From NCBI GenBank assembly GCA_021464245.1, contig JADCRB010000016.1, positions 8,792,639-8,856,638 of the forward strand: DNA of 64,000 nt. Direction: 5' to 3'. This DNA comes from Carallia brachiata. Taxonomy: Eukaryota > Streptophyta > Magnoliopsida > Malpighiales > Rhizophoraceae. Within the stretch, counting starts at the first letter, position 1. Each line of letters opens with the position of its first letter. A model generated the notes under the pieces. It did not search any database, was not told the origin of the DNA, and saw only the letters and a program-made list of their open reading frames with translations. The position numbers and the translations under genes were made by a program. Positions 48,931 to 58,896 of this stretch are shown here, piece by piece.

Positions 48931-49390
48931 CTTACTCCCCAAATTTGGAAGGAGGTCAACAACAAGTCAGTGCATTGTGGGCTGGTTCTAAAGTATGACG
49001 ATCCCTTCACAGTGGAGAAGAAAGTAGGCAATGTTGCATACAAGTTGCAATTTCCAAAAAGATTGAAGGTATATCCAACCTTCCATATGAGCTTCTTGAA
49101 GCCTTTCTACGAGGAAGCGAGCAATGAGCCTTCAAGGAAACAAGCCCGGCGTGCATCGACCACAAACAGAACTGAGTTCCAACATGAAGTGGAGAGAATC
49201 CTGGACCACCAAACGCATGGACAAAGTAAGAAGAATATGTAGTTTGAGTGCTTGGTAAAGTGGAAGAATTCCCCATACAGCGAGGTAAGCTAGGAAAAAA
49301 GTGTGACTCTATGGCAGTTTGAGAAGCAGGTGGAAGACTACCTTTCAACCCTACCAATGAGGATGTTGGCTTCAACAAGTGGGGGTGGTT
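48931..49390 (+). pseudogene. Chromovirus integrase C-terminus and chromodomain
   Basis: Starts abruptly after the satellite. The integrase C-terminal region shows DDPFTVEKKVGNVAYKLQFP and YPTFHMSFLKPFYEEA (about 49000-49115). A chromodomain follows (EFQHEVERILDHQTHG, then CLVKWKNSPYSEVS, about 49170-49290) with two stops, then VTLWQFEKQVEDYLSTL. A GTGGGGGTGG polypurine tract (49379-49388) lies immediately before the LTR. Everything upstream in pol is missing. Confidence 0.86.
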
Positions 49391-50258
49391 TGTTAGTCCC
49401 TTGAACACTTAGCATGCTGGAGTTAGTGGCACCTTGCACCAATTCTTAGCATTGGATTTTGGAGTGGCTAGGCACTCCTTGAGGCAAGATGAAAGCTGAG
49501 AGGGTTAGCGTAGGCAAGAGCCTACATGTGGGTCTCAGTGTGGACCAAGGTTGGGGCTGGACAAAATATGCTAAGCTACATGTTCGTGGCCTCCATCAGA
49601 TGGGCTATAGGCTTGGGCTAAGAAGCCCAAAACATGAGACTGGGTCTTGGCCAAGTCTGCATGGCATTGCATCGCACTGCATGGCACCAACTCTCCTACG
49701 ACGTGTAGAACATGGGGACATGTGAGTGTGGCTTAATCTAGTAGGCCAAGCACTTGGATAATGCTCATCGGATCGGTCATCGCTACAAATCGTGGGGAGA
49801 TAAGGCTTATCGAGATCAAGTGATGGATGATCGTGGGAGATAAGGCTTATCAAGATCAAGTCATGGATAAGATCATGGGAAGATGAGGATGATCAATCAT
49901 GATAGAGATCGTGGGGGGATAATGTTTATCTCCAAGCCCTTGATAACTAGGGCTGTTAGCTATATATAGACCCTATGGGTTTGTCATTTGTACTCAGTAA
50001 GAGAGAAATCATTGAGCGAGAAAGAGTGAAACACTGTTGAGAGTTCAGTGGCTGTTCCTTTGTATTACTTTAAGTTAAAGTAATAAAGGTTAGGAAAGGT
50101 TCCCGTATATGCTCTTATGTCTCTTTTGAGTGCGTGAGTTGTGTGCCTACTTACAAAGTTCCATTGTGAAATCCTTGTGTGTGTAGTTGGCTGAGACTAA
50201 GTGTGACTTAGTGCTATCATAAGGCAAAATTTTGAGTGAGAAAATTAGCCTTGTGACA
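49391..50258 (+). repeat. 3' LTR of a chromovirus, abutting 18S
   Basis: About 868 bp, TGTTAGTCCC...TTGTGACA. Palindromic GATAAGGCTTATC boxes lie at 49799 and 49839 and a TATA box (TATATATA) at 49961. The right end is followed directly by CCTACCATAGTGG of 18S in the same orientation. Confidence 0.9.
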
Positions 50259-50818
50259 CCTACCATAGTGGCAACAAGTAACGGGAATTAGGGTTCAATT
50301 TCAGAGAGGGAGCCTGAGAAATGGCTACCACATCCAAGGAAGGCAGTAGGCATGCAAATTATCCAATCCTGACACAGGGAGGTAGTGACAATAAATAACA
50401 ATACCGAGCTCTTACGAGTCTAGTAATTGGAAGGAGTACAATATAAATCCCTTAACGAGGATCCATTGGAGGGCAAGTCTAGTGCCAGCAGACGCGGTAA
50501 CTCCAACTCCAATAGCATATATTTACGTTGTTGCAGTTAAAAAACTCGTAGCTGGACTTTAGGATGGGTCGATCAGTATGTCTTTGGTGTGTACCTTTTA
50601 CCTCGTCCCTTCTATCGGTGATGCGCTTCTGGGCTTAATTGGCTTAGTTGTGCCTCCGGTACTGTTACTTTGAAGAAATTAGAGTGCTCAAAGCAAGCTT
50701 ATGCTATGGATACATTAGCATGGGATAACATCATAGGATTTTGATCCTATTGTTTTGGCCTTCAGGATCAGAGTAATGATTCACAGGGACAGTCCGAGGC
50801 ATTCGTTTTCATAGTCAG

Positions 50819-50853
<35 letters not shown>

Positions 50854-51118
50854 AGCAAAAGCATTTGCCAAAGATGTTTTCATTAATCAAGAATGAAAGT
50901 TGGGGGGTCAAAGATGATCAAATACCATAATAGTCTCAACCATAAACAATGCCAACTAGGGATTGGTAGAAGTTGCTTTTAGGACTCCATCGATGCCTTA
51001 TGAGAAATCAAAGTCTTTGGGTTCCGAGGGGAGCATGGTCGCAAGGCTATAACTTAGAGGAATTGATGGAAGGGCACCACCAAGAGTGGAGCCTGCAGCT
51101 TAATTGGACTCGACATGG

Positions 51119-51157
<39 letters not shown>

Positions 51158-51555
51158 TTGAGAGCTCTTTCTTGATTCTATGGGTGGTGGGGTGTGGAGC
51201 GATTTGTCTCGTTAATTCTGTTAACAAACAAGACCTCAACTTGCTAACTATCTATGCAGAGGTGATCCTTTGTGGCCAGCTTCTTAAAGGGACTATGGCT
51301 TTCTAGGCCAAGGAAGTTTGAGGCAATAACAGGTCTATGATGCCCTTAGATTTTTTAAGCCGCTTGAGTGCTACACTGATGTATTCAATTGGTCCATAGC
51401 CTTGGCCGATAGGCCTGGGTAATCTTTGAAATTTTGTCATGATGGGGATAGATCATGACAATTGTTGCTCTTCATTGAGGAATTGCTAGTAAGTGTGAGA
51501 TATAAGCTCGTGTTGACTACAATTCTACCTTTTGTGCACAGTACCCATCGCCCAT
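50259..51555 (+). rRNA. 18S rRNA fragment, ~nt 341-1640 (decayed)
   Basis: Starts at CCTAC and follows 18S through the GTGCCAGCAG region (50490), GAGGTGAAATTCTTGGAT (50819-50836) and CTTACCAGGTCCAGACATAG (51122-51141). A block around 51190-51200 (the CATGGCCGTTCTTAGTTGG part) is lost. Many changes are C-to-T or G-to-A, indicating a pseudogene. It fades into chromovirus sequence at about 51540-51560, just past the conserved CCTTTTGTGCACA site. Confidence 0.92.
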
Positions 51556-54055
51556 CCTTACCCACGTGAAATCATACTCAAACAAGTACTCTTGCCATTG
51601 AGGTTATCGTGCAGAAAGCTTTTTCTGAGTGTGAAAGAATGTGTTTGCCACATTGTTGGTCTGAACCACGAACCTGGTACCCAACAAGTACACCCTCCAA
51701 GTGCAAAGACAATGCACCACTGCAAGCATTTCCTTGTTATGAGCCAAGTACTACTACTGTACTTTATTGAGTTTCTGGCTCTCATAGGCAATATGGTGGT
51801 CTTCTTGCTCCAACACCTCTCTAATGGCTTTTTCTTGGACATCAATCAGTACAAAAAAAGGCAACTCGAAGTATGGCAGCCTCAGGACCAACTCCGTGGA
51901 CACTGCTACCTTCGTCAAAGGCTTCCTAACAATCTGTGGTCTACCTCTATGGTCTACCCTTTTTAGCAAGTGTATTGATAGGGCCACCTTTTTTGAGTAA
52001 CCTTGCACGAACGTCCTGTAGTAGTTAGACAAGCCAAGAAAAGACCTCAACTCCGACACTTTTGTAGGGGGTTACCACTCCACTATTGCTTGGACTTTTC
52101 TCTGATCCATTTTTACGTGCCCTTGACTTGCCCTATACCCCAAGAACATAATCTGTCACTGAGCAAACTCACACTTTTTTTTCTTTACATATAATTGGTG
52201 CTCTCTCAACCTAGACAACACCAACCTCAGGTGGGACAAGTGATCCTCTAGGGACTCACTATATACAATAATATTGTCAAGACAAATGACCACAAAATGA
52301 TCGATAAAGTCATGAAATACATGATTCATCAAATTACAGAAAGTAGCAGGGGCATTAGCCAACCGAATGACAGCACTAGGAATTTGTAAGAGCTATAGCA
52401 AGTGATGCATGTCATATTCCCTTCATCTCCTTCAGTAATTCTGACCTGCTAATATCCAGACCGCATATCCAGCTTGGTGAAATATGACGCTCTAGCCAGT
52501 CTATCCAACAAGTTAGCAATCAATGGAATAGAATACTTGTTCTTCAGACCACGCTCCACCTTCTTAGCTAATAGCATACTACTCGACTTCCCACCAATAT
52601 TGGAACATAAAATGGATGATCCTCGTGCATGCTCATGAGACCACCCGAGTGAGCCAACAGAGCAACTTTTTGCACTCACAAAGAAATCAACTATAGTATT
52701 TTATCAAAATCATCTAAAGGCACCACAGTGAAGTTAAGTTTACCAAACTAAGTACCAATAGTTACCTCCACACCTAATGCCATGCCAAGCACCTCTTGAG
52801 CTGCTAAGTCGACTGCCTTCATTCGACTTCTAGTTTTGGTGACTTTTAGACCCAATGACTCAACCATCCTCTTAGCAACGAAGTTGTGGGTAGCACCCGT
52901 GTCATCCATCGCCATCAACTCCTTATTACTGAGCCCAATCTTCACATACATCAGGCCAAATTATGGGGCATGTCCAGCTTGCACAGCACTCACCAACTAA
53001 AGAGGATTGACCTGAGAGGCGCCAACATCATCCGAGATGCTGCTTCTGCCACTCTCCTCAGCAACTATGGCACTTAACTTCTCCCTCTTTGGACACTCTT
53101 TCGCCTTGCGTGGTCCATTATAAATGAAACAACCAAAGTTAGACTTGCCTTTATCCTTGCCGCCACCATTATACTTACCCCTCTTGCCCTCCTTCTTCTT
53201 TTTGGCCTTATCCTTGGGCTGCTTCCCAGCATCTAAATCATAGGACTTGTTGATCCAAAAATCAACTAAACCATTAGCCGCAACCATTGCAGAATGTAGG
53301 TCCTTCACACCTTGCCTTCTAAGCTCGAGTTGAGCCTAGGGTTGTAGACTGGAAAGGAAGTTGAAAAGCTTGTCCTCATCCGACATATTCTGGATGTCAA
53401 GCATCAAAAGTTGAATTCCTTCACATAGTTATGTACTGTGCCATTTTGCTTCAACTTCTTTAGGGACTCCCTCAACCGATGACGTATTACAAGGCAAAAA
53501 CTGGTCCTTCAACTCCTTTTTTAGGCTCTCCCACATCTCGATCTTAGACTTGCCTGCACTTCCATTGTCATCCAACTGAGTCTGCCACCACAGCTTGGTG
53601 TCCTTGGCTAGATACACGCTGGTCAGATTGACCTTCTTGTCATCTAGCACTCGACAACCTTGAAATACTATTCCACATCTCATAGGAAATTCTTAATCTC
53701 TGTGGCAATCTTTGTGGCATCCCTTACTTCCTTGAAGTCTTTAAGCTCCAGCACCTTCATCTTGGTCGAGCCAACCATAACATCTCTGCCTGGTTGAGAG
53801 GCTACACGCTTCTTGAGGATGGCTATGTCTACTACCATCTCATCAAGCCAAAAAGTTGTGTTTGAAGAGGCCACCACCTCATGTTGTCGCTTCAGATCGA
53901 TTATATGCTTCTCATGGATCGCCAAAGTTTAGAACATGGTGAAATTTGGATCCTTTGAAAGATCGCCAAGTATCTCAAAAAGCTTGGCTATGCAGACACA
54001 AACTGCATCAAGACCCAAACCACCTGCCATTAGTCAAACCTTTATCCTCTGATAC
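51556..54055 (-). pseudogene. Chromovirus gag-pol, 3'-truncated and deleted
   Basis: Read leftward from the LTR at 54056: gag (about 54030-53100, with LWWQTQLDDN and ADGLVDFWINKS), zinc knuckle CFIYNGPRKAKECPK (one Cys replaced by Tyr), protease (DDTGATHNFVAKR, about 52910-52880), then a deletion of ~0.35 kb that fuses the protease-RT linker to [16 protein letters not shown] (about 52550). RT keeps [13 protein letters not shown] but the catalytic motif reads CLDN instead of YLDD (about 52275). The RT connection domain and most of RNase H follow to about 51560, where 18S begins. Integrase and the 3' LTR are absent. Not functional. Confidence 0.86.
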
Positions 54056-54873
54056 TATCACAGTGCTAAATTTCTCACTCGAATTTTTGCCTTGTGATGG
54101 CATTAAGTCGCAATTAGTCTCAACCAATCGCACACACAAGGATTGTATAATGGAACTTTATAACAAGCACACAACTCGCACACTCAAAATAAACACAAGA
54201 GCATACAAGAACCTTTCCCAACCTTTATTACTTTAACTAAAAGTAATACAAAGGAACAAATCATTGAACTCTCAATAGTATTTCACTCTTTCTCTCTAAG
54301 TACAATTGAGACCCATAAGGTTTGACATCCCGGACTATATAGGGCTTGGAGATAAACGTTATCTCCCCACGATCTCTGTCATGGCTGATAATCTTCCCAC
54401 GATCTTATCCACGACTCCATGTTGATTAGCCTTATCTCCCATGATCATCCATCACTTGATCTCAATAAAACCTTATCTACCCACGATCCTTAGCCATGCA
54501 TAATCTAATGAGCATTATCGCGATGCTCTGCCAACAAGATAGAGCCATACTCGCACGTCCCCACATTCCACACGTCACAAGAGACTTGGTGCCATGTAGT
54601 GCCATGCAATGCCATGCAGACTTGGCCAAGACTCATTCTTGTGTTTTTGGGCCTCTTGGCCCATGCCCATGACCCATTGGATGGAGCCCACGAATCTGTA
54701 GCCCAATCCATGCCTTGGTCCACCTTGGGACCCACACGTAGGCTCGTGCCTACGCTGAACCCTCTCAGGTTTCACCTTGCCTCAAGAAGTGCCCAGCCAC
54801 CCTAAAGTCCAATGCTGGGAATTGGCAGAAGGTGCCACCAACTCTAGCATGCTAAGTGTTCAAGGGACTAGCA
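54056..54873 (-). repeat. 5' LTR of a chromovirus in reverse orientation in 18S
   Basis: About 818 bp. On the minus strand it starts TGCTAGTCCCTTGAAC and ends GTGATA, beside a damaged primer binding site. The outer terminus at 54873 is followed immediately by CCTACCGTGGTGG of plus-strand 18S, so the element runs opposite to 18S. Confidence 0.88.
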
Positions 54874-56022
54874 CCTACCGTGGTGGTAACGGGTAACGGA
54901 GAATTAGTGTTCGATTCTAGAGAGGGAGCCTAAAAAATGACTACGACATCCAAGGAAGGTAGCAGGTGCACAAATTACCCCATCCTGACACGAGGAGGTG
55001 GTGACAATAAATAACAATACCGAGCTCTTGTGAGTCTGGTAATTGGAATGAATACAATCTAAATCCTTTAACGAAGATCGATTGGAGGTCAGGCCTTGTG
55101 CCAGCTGTCATGGTAATTCCAGTTCCAATAGCATCTATTTAAGTTGTTAATTAAAAAGCTCGTAGTTGGACCTTGGGATGAGTTGATCAGTCTGCCTTTG
55201 GTGTGCACCTTTCGCCTCATCCCTTCTACCGGCGGTGCGCTCTTGGCCTTAATTGGTCGGGTCATGCCTCCAGTGCTGTTACTTTGAAGAAAATAGAGTG
55301 CTCAAAGCAAGCCTATGCTTTGGATACATTAGTATGGGATAACATCATAGGATTTTGATCCTATTATGTTGGCCTTTGGGATCGGAGTAATGATCAACAG
55401 GGACAGTTGTGGGCATTCGTGTTTCAAAGTTAGAGGTGAAATTCATAGATTTATGAAAGACAATCAACTGCAAAAGCATTTGGCAAGGATGTTTTTATTA
55501 ATCAAGAATGAAATTTGGGGCCTAAAAAACGATCAATACCATCTTAGTCTCAACCATAAGCGATGCTAATAAAGGATCGGTAGTAGTTGCTTTTAGGACT
55601 CTGCCGGCACCTTATGAGAAGTCAAAGTCTTTGGATTTCGGGGGGAATATGGTTGCAAGGATAAAACTTAAAGGAATTGATGGAAGGGCACTACTACGAG
55701 TGGAGTCTATGACTTATCTGGTCCAGACATAGTAAGGATTGACAGACTAGGTGCTTTTTTTTTTATTCTATGGGTGGTGGTGAATGGCCGTTCTTAGTTG
55801 GTGAGAGATTTGTCTGGCTAATTTAATTAACGAATGAGACCTCAGCCTGCTAACTAGCTAGGTAGAGGTGATCCTCCATGGCTAGCTTCATAGAGGGACT
55901 ATGGCCTTCTAGGCCAAAGAAGTTTGAGGTAATAGCAGGTCTGCAATGCCCTTAGATGTTTTGGACCACAATCATGATACACCTATATATTCAACGAGTC
56001 TATAGCCTTGGCTGATAGGCCT

Positions 56023-56055
<33 letters not shown>

Positions 56056-56321
56056 GGATAATTGCAATTGTTGGTCTTTAACGAGGAATTCCTAGTAAGT
56101 GCAAGTCATCAGCTCGTGTTGACTATGTCACTACCCTTTGTACAAACCGCCTATCGCTCTTACCGATTCAATGGTCTAGTTAAGTGTTCGGATCGAGGCG
56201 ACGTGGGCGGTTTGCCGTTTTCGCCTGTAACGACGTCGCAAGAAGTCCACTGAACGTTATTATTTAGAGGAAGGAGAAGTGATACAAGGTTTCTACAGGT
56301 GAACCTACAGAAGGATCATTG
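54874..56321 (+). rRNA. 18S rRNA fragment, nt ~341 to 3' end (decayed)
   Basis: About 1448 bp, starting CCTACCGTGGTGG and ending AAGGATCATTG. Together with a 5' fragment of about 346 bp this equals a normal ~1.8 kb plant 18S. Conserved blocks are recognisable (TTACTTTGAAGAA, GGTCCAGACATAG, CACTGAACGTTATTATTTAG), but CpG sites are largely lost (GTCATGGTAATTCC for GCCGCGGTAATTCC) and small deletions are present. Pseudogene. Confidence 0.93.
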
Positions 56322-56572
56322 TCGAAACCTCTACCTAGCAGAACGACCCACGAACAAGTTAACATCACATAACGCAGGGCGTGCGTTGGTCCATGGGTAG
56401 CCGCACGCTGCAGTGTCTGTCGTGATGCCAATAGCTCATCGGTCACCATCGTGGCATGAACAACAAAACCTCAGCGTAGGTCGTGACATGGAAATCAAAA
56501 ATTGAAAGGCAATGCCTTGTCACCCCTGGAACGGAGTGTAGGCGGGGCATTGCACCTCTATAATGAGACACA
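56322..56572 (+). other. Internal transcribed spacer 1, unit IV
   Basis: About 251 bp, homologous to 12976-13221. The angiosperm core motif is decayed (GTGACATGGAA for GTGCCAAGGAA). Confidence 0.83.
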
Positions 56573-56733
56573 AAATGACTCTCGGTAATGGATGTCTCAG
56601 CTCCCGCATCGATGAAGAACGTAACGAAATGTGATACTTGGTGTGAATTGTAGAATCTCGTGAATCATCAAGTCTTTGAATGCAAGTTGTACTCGAAGCA
56701 TTCTGGCCAGGTGCACGTCTGCCCAGGTGTCAC
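56573..56733 (+). rRNA. 5.8S rRNA pseudogene
   Basis: About 161 bp. It retains GATGAAGAACGTAACGAAAT and the ATACTTGGTGTGAATTG region. It carries many C-to-T/G-to-A changes in invariant positions (GTAGAATCTCGTGAATCATC), so it would not form a normal 5.8S. Confidence 0.9.
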
Positions 56734-56937
56734 ACAACATTGCCCGCCCTACCCCCAAATAGATGGGGTTGCGCTTGGTAGCGAAATGACCTCCTGTGTG
56801 CTCGGCATCTTGGCTGGCCCAAAAACCATGTCCCTGACAACGTTCACCTCGAAAACAGTGGTTGAGAAACCTTCGCACAGTGTCATGCGGCTGTGTCATC
56901 GCTTAAAACTTTGATGAACTTGACCATTTCTCGCATC
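56734..56937 (+). other. Internal transcribed spacer 2, unit IV
   Basis: About 204 bp, recognisably homologous to 12616-12815 (shared CCAAAAACCATGTCCC and the GAACGTT..CACCTCG area). Confidence 0.83.
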
Positions 56938-57890
56938 GTGACCCCAAGTTAGGTGGGATCACCCGCTAAGTTTAAGCATATCAACAAGCAGAGGAAAAGA
57001 AACTTATGAGGATTCCCTTAGTAATGATGAGCAAACCCAGAATAGCCTAGCTTGAGAATTAGACATCCCTGACATTTAAATTGCAGTCTGGAGAAGCGTC
57101 CTTAGCAAAGGATTGGGCCCAAATCCCCTGGAAGGGGTGCTAGAGAGGGTGAGAGCCCCGTTGTGCCCAGACCCTGTTGTACCGCGAGGCGCTGTCTATG
57201 AGTATGGTTGTTTGGGAATGTAGCCCCAATCGGGCAGTAAACTTCGTCCAAGACCAAATATGGGCGAGAGACTAATAGCAAACAAGTATCGCGAGGGAAA
57301 GATGAAAAGGGCTTTGAAAAGAGAGTCAAAGAGTGCTCAAAATTGTCGGGATGGAAACAGATGGGGGCCAGCTATGCGCCTTATTCGGATATAGAACAAG
57401 AAGAGCCAGTTAGCCAATGGGCTCGAGGCATGGACCAACTCGAATTGATGGGGTGTCCTAACCCCAAGCCCTTGAAAGACCCAAGGAGACGTCGCCCTCG
57501 CGATCGTGGACACATCGCTCACACTCACATGGGTTAGTCGATCCTAAAAGACCAGGAAAGCTCGTCCGACAGCAATTTCGAGTGCGAGCTTTGAAAGGGA
57601 ATCAAGCTAAAATTCTTGCACTGGGATGTGGCAGCTTATGACAACATTAGGGAGTCCAAAGACATTGGCGAGGGCCTCAGGAAGAGATTTATTTTCTGTT
57701 TAACAGCCTGCCCACCCTAGAAACGACTTAGTCAGAGGTAGGGTCCAGCGGCTAGAAAAGCATTGCACGTCTCGCGGTGTCCAGTGATCCCCAATGGCCC
57801 TTGAAAATCTAGAGGACCGAGTGCCTACCGCGCCTGGTCATACTCATAACTGTATTAGGTCTCAAAGGTGAATAGCCTTTGGTCAATGGA
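56938..57890 (+). rRNA. 26S rRNA pseudogene, deleted and truncated
   Basis: Starts GTGACCCCAAGTTAGGTGGG and follows the 26S 5' domain through CAATCGGGCAGTAAAC and GAAAAGAGAGTCAAAGAGTG to CGCGATCGTGGACACA (about 57514). It then jumps roughly 1 kb to CACATGGGTTAGTCGATCC and continues through CTGTTTAACAGCCTGCCCAC to GGTCAATGGA at 57890, where IGS-like sequence begins. The 3' ~40% of the gene is missing. The deletion differs from that of the 26S copy at 9851-12615. Confidence 0.9.
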
Positions 57891-58896
57891 GGCTATTAAG
57901 CCAAGCTTTGGAGGGAGGCAAACCAAGGGAGGCAAGCAAGGTAAGCTTGGGAGGGAGGCTAGAAAGGTAGCGGGGCTTGCAGTGTGTTGAACGTTGGGCT
58001 AGCAGTGTGTAGCGTGCAGCTCATCTTGGCAACAACGCGCATGTAGTGAGCTGGAGGGAGCAGTGAGTGCGCGCAGCGTGCTGCGCCTTCCCCTAGTAGC
58101 CTGCTGGAGCACACGACGCGGGCCCAAAGCAGATGTGCTGGAGGGAGTGACACGCTGGAGGGAGCAAGCGAGCTGCTCGACTGCCCAACAGTGCGCTGAA
58201 GCATGTGACAGGTTGCTCATAGAGCACCCAACAAGGGAGGTTAGCATAGGAGGCCGGTAAGTTAGGGTAGCCAAGAATGGTAGCTAGGTAAGCACTCTAA
58301 TCGTTGCGCTGCACAACATGCTCGACAGTTCCATGGAGTGGCAGTAAAAAGGTTAGGTCCTAGTCCCTCGACCAAACAGCATGATGGAGCTATTGGTACC
58401 TTGCACCAACTCCCTTGCCCTGACCTATTGAGTCAGCAAGCGAGATTATGAGAAGATCGACCAAGGCATTGGCCAGCAAAGAGCGCTTAAAAATGGCTAA
58501 GGAATAAACTTGGAACATGCTTGGTTTTGCACAACTTACTGCCCACAAGCATGCTCCGTACATGTTGCTACCCGCAAGGGATGTTAAAAAGGAAAGCTAG
58601 GAAGGGATGTGAGCAAGGGAAGGAGGCTAGTAGCACACTTGGACACGTGCAGCATGTTGCTCGTCGGGCCAGTAGTGCGCATAGCTGGCTGCTGATCGTG
58701 CTGCACATGTTGGTGCCTCTAAGGGAAGTTAGCAAGGCAAGCTAAGAAGGGAGGCCAGCAAAAGAGGGGGGACAACCAAGAGAGTTAGTAAAGGAGGGAG
58801 GCCAACCACGGGAGGCTAGCAAGGCAAGTTTTGGAGGGAGGTTGGCAAGGGAGGGCCAGCAGAATGCAGCGTGCTACTCATCTGGCCAGCAACATA
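57891..58896 (+). other. rDNA intergenic spacer, unit IV
   Basis: GGAGGGAGGCTAGCAAGG-type units and GC-rich blocks, with a middle part (about 58260-58585) matching 8641-8969 in reverse complement. It ends abruptly at the chromovirus fragment. No gene seen. Confidence 0.75.

Noticed and set aside
57891..58896. Host gene between 26S and the chromovirus fragment
   Set aside because: The sequence matches the ribosomal IGS elsewhere in the window and has no coding features.
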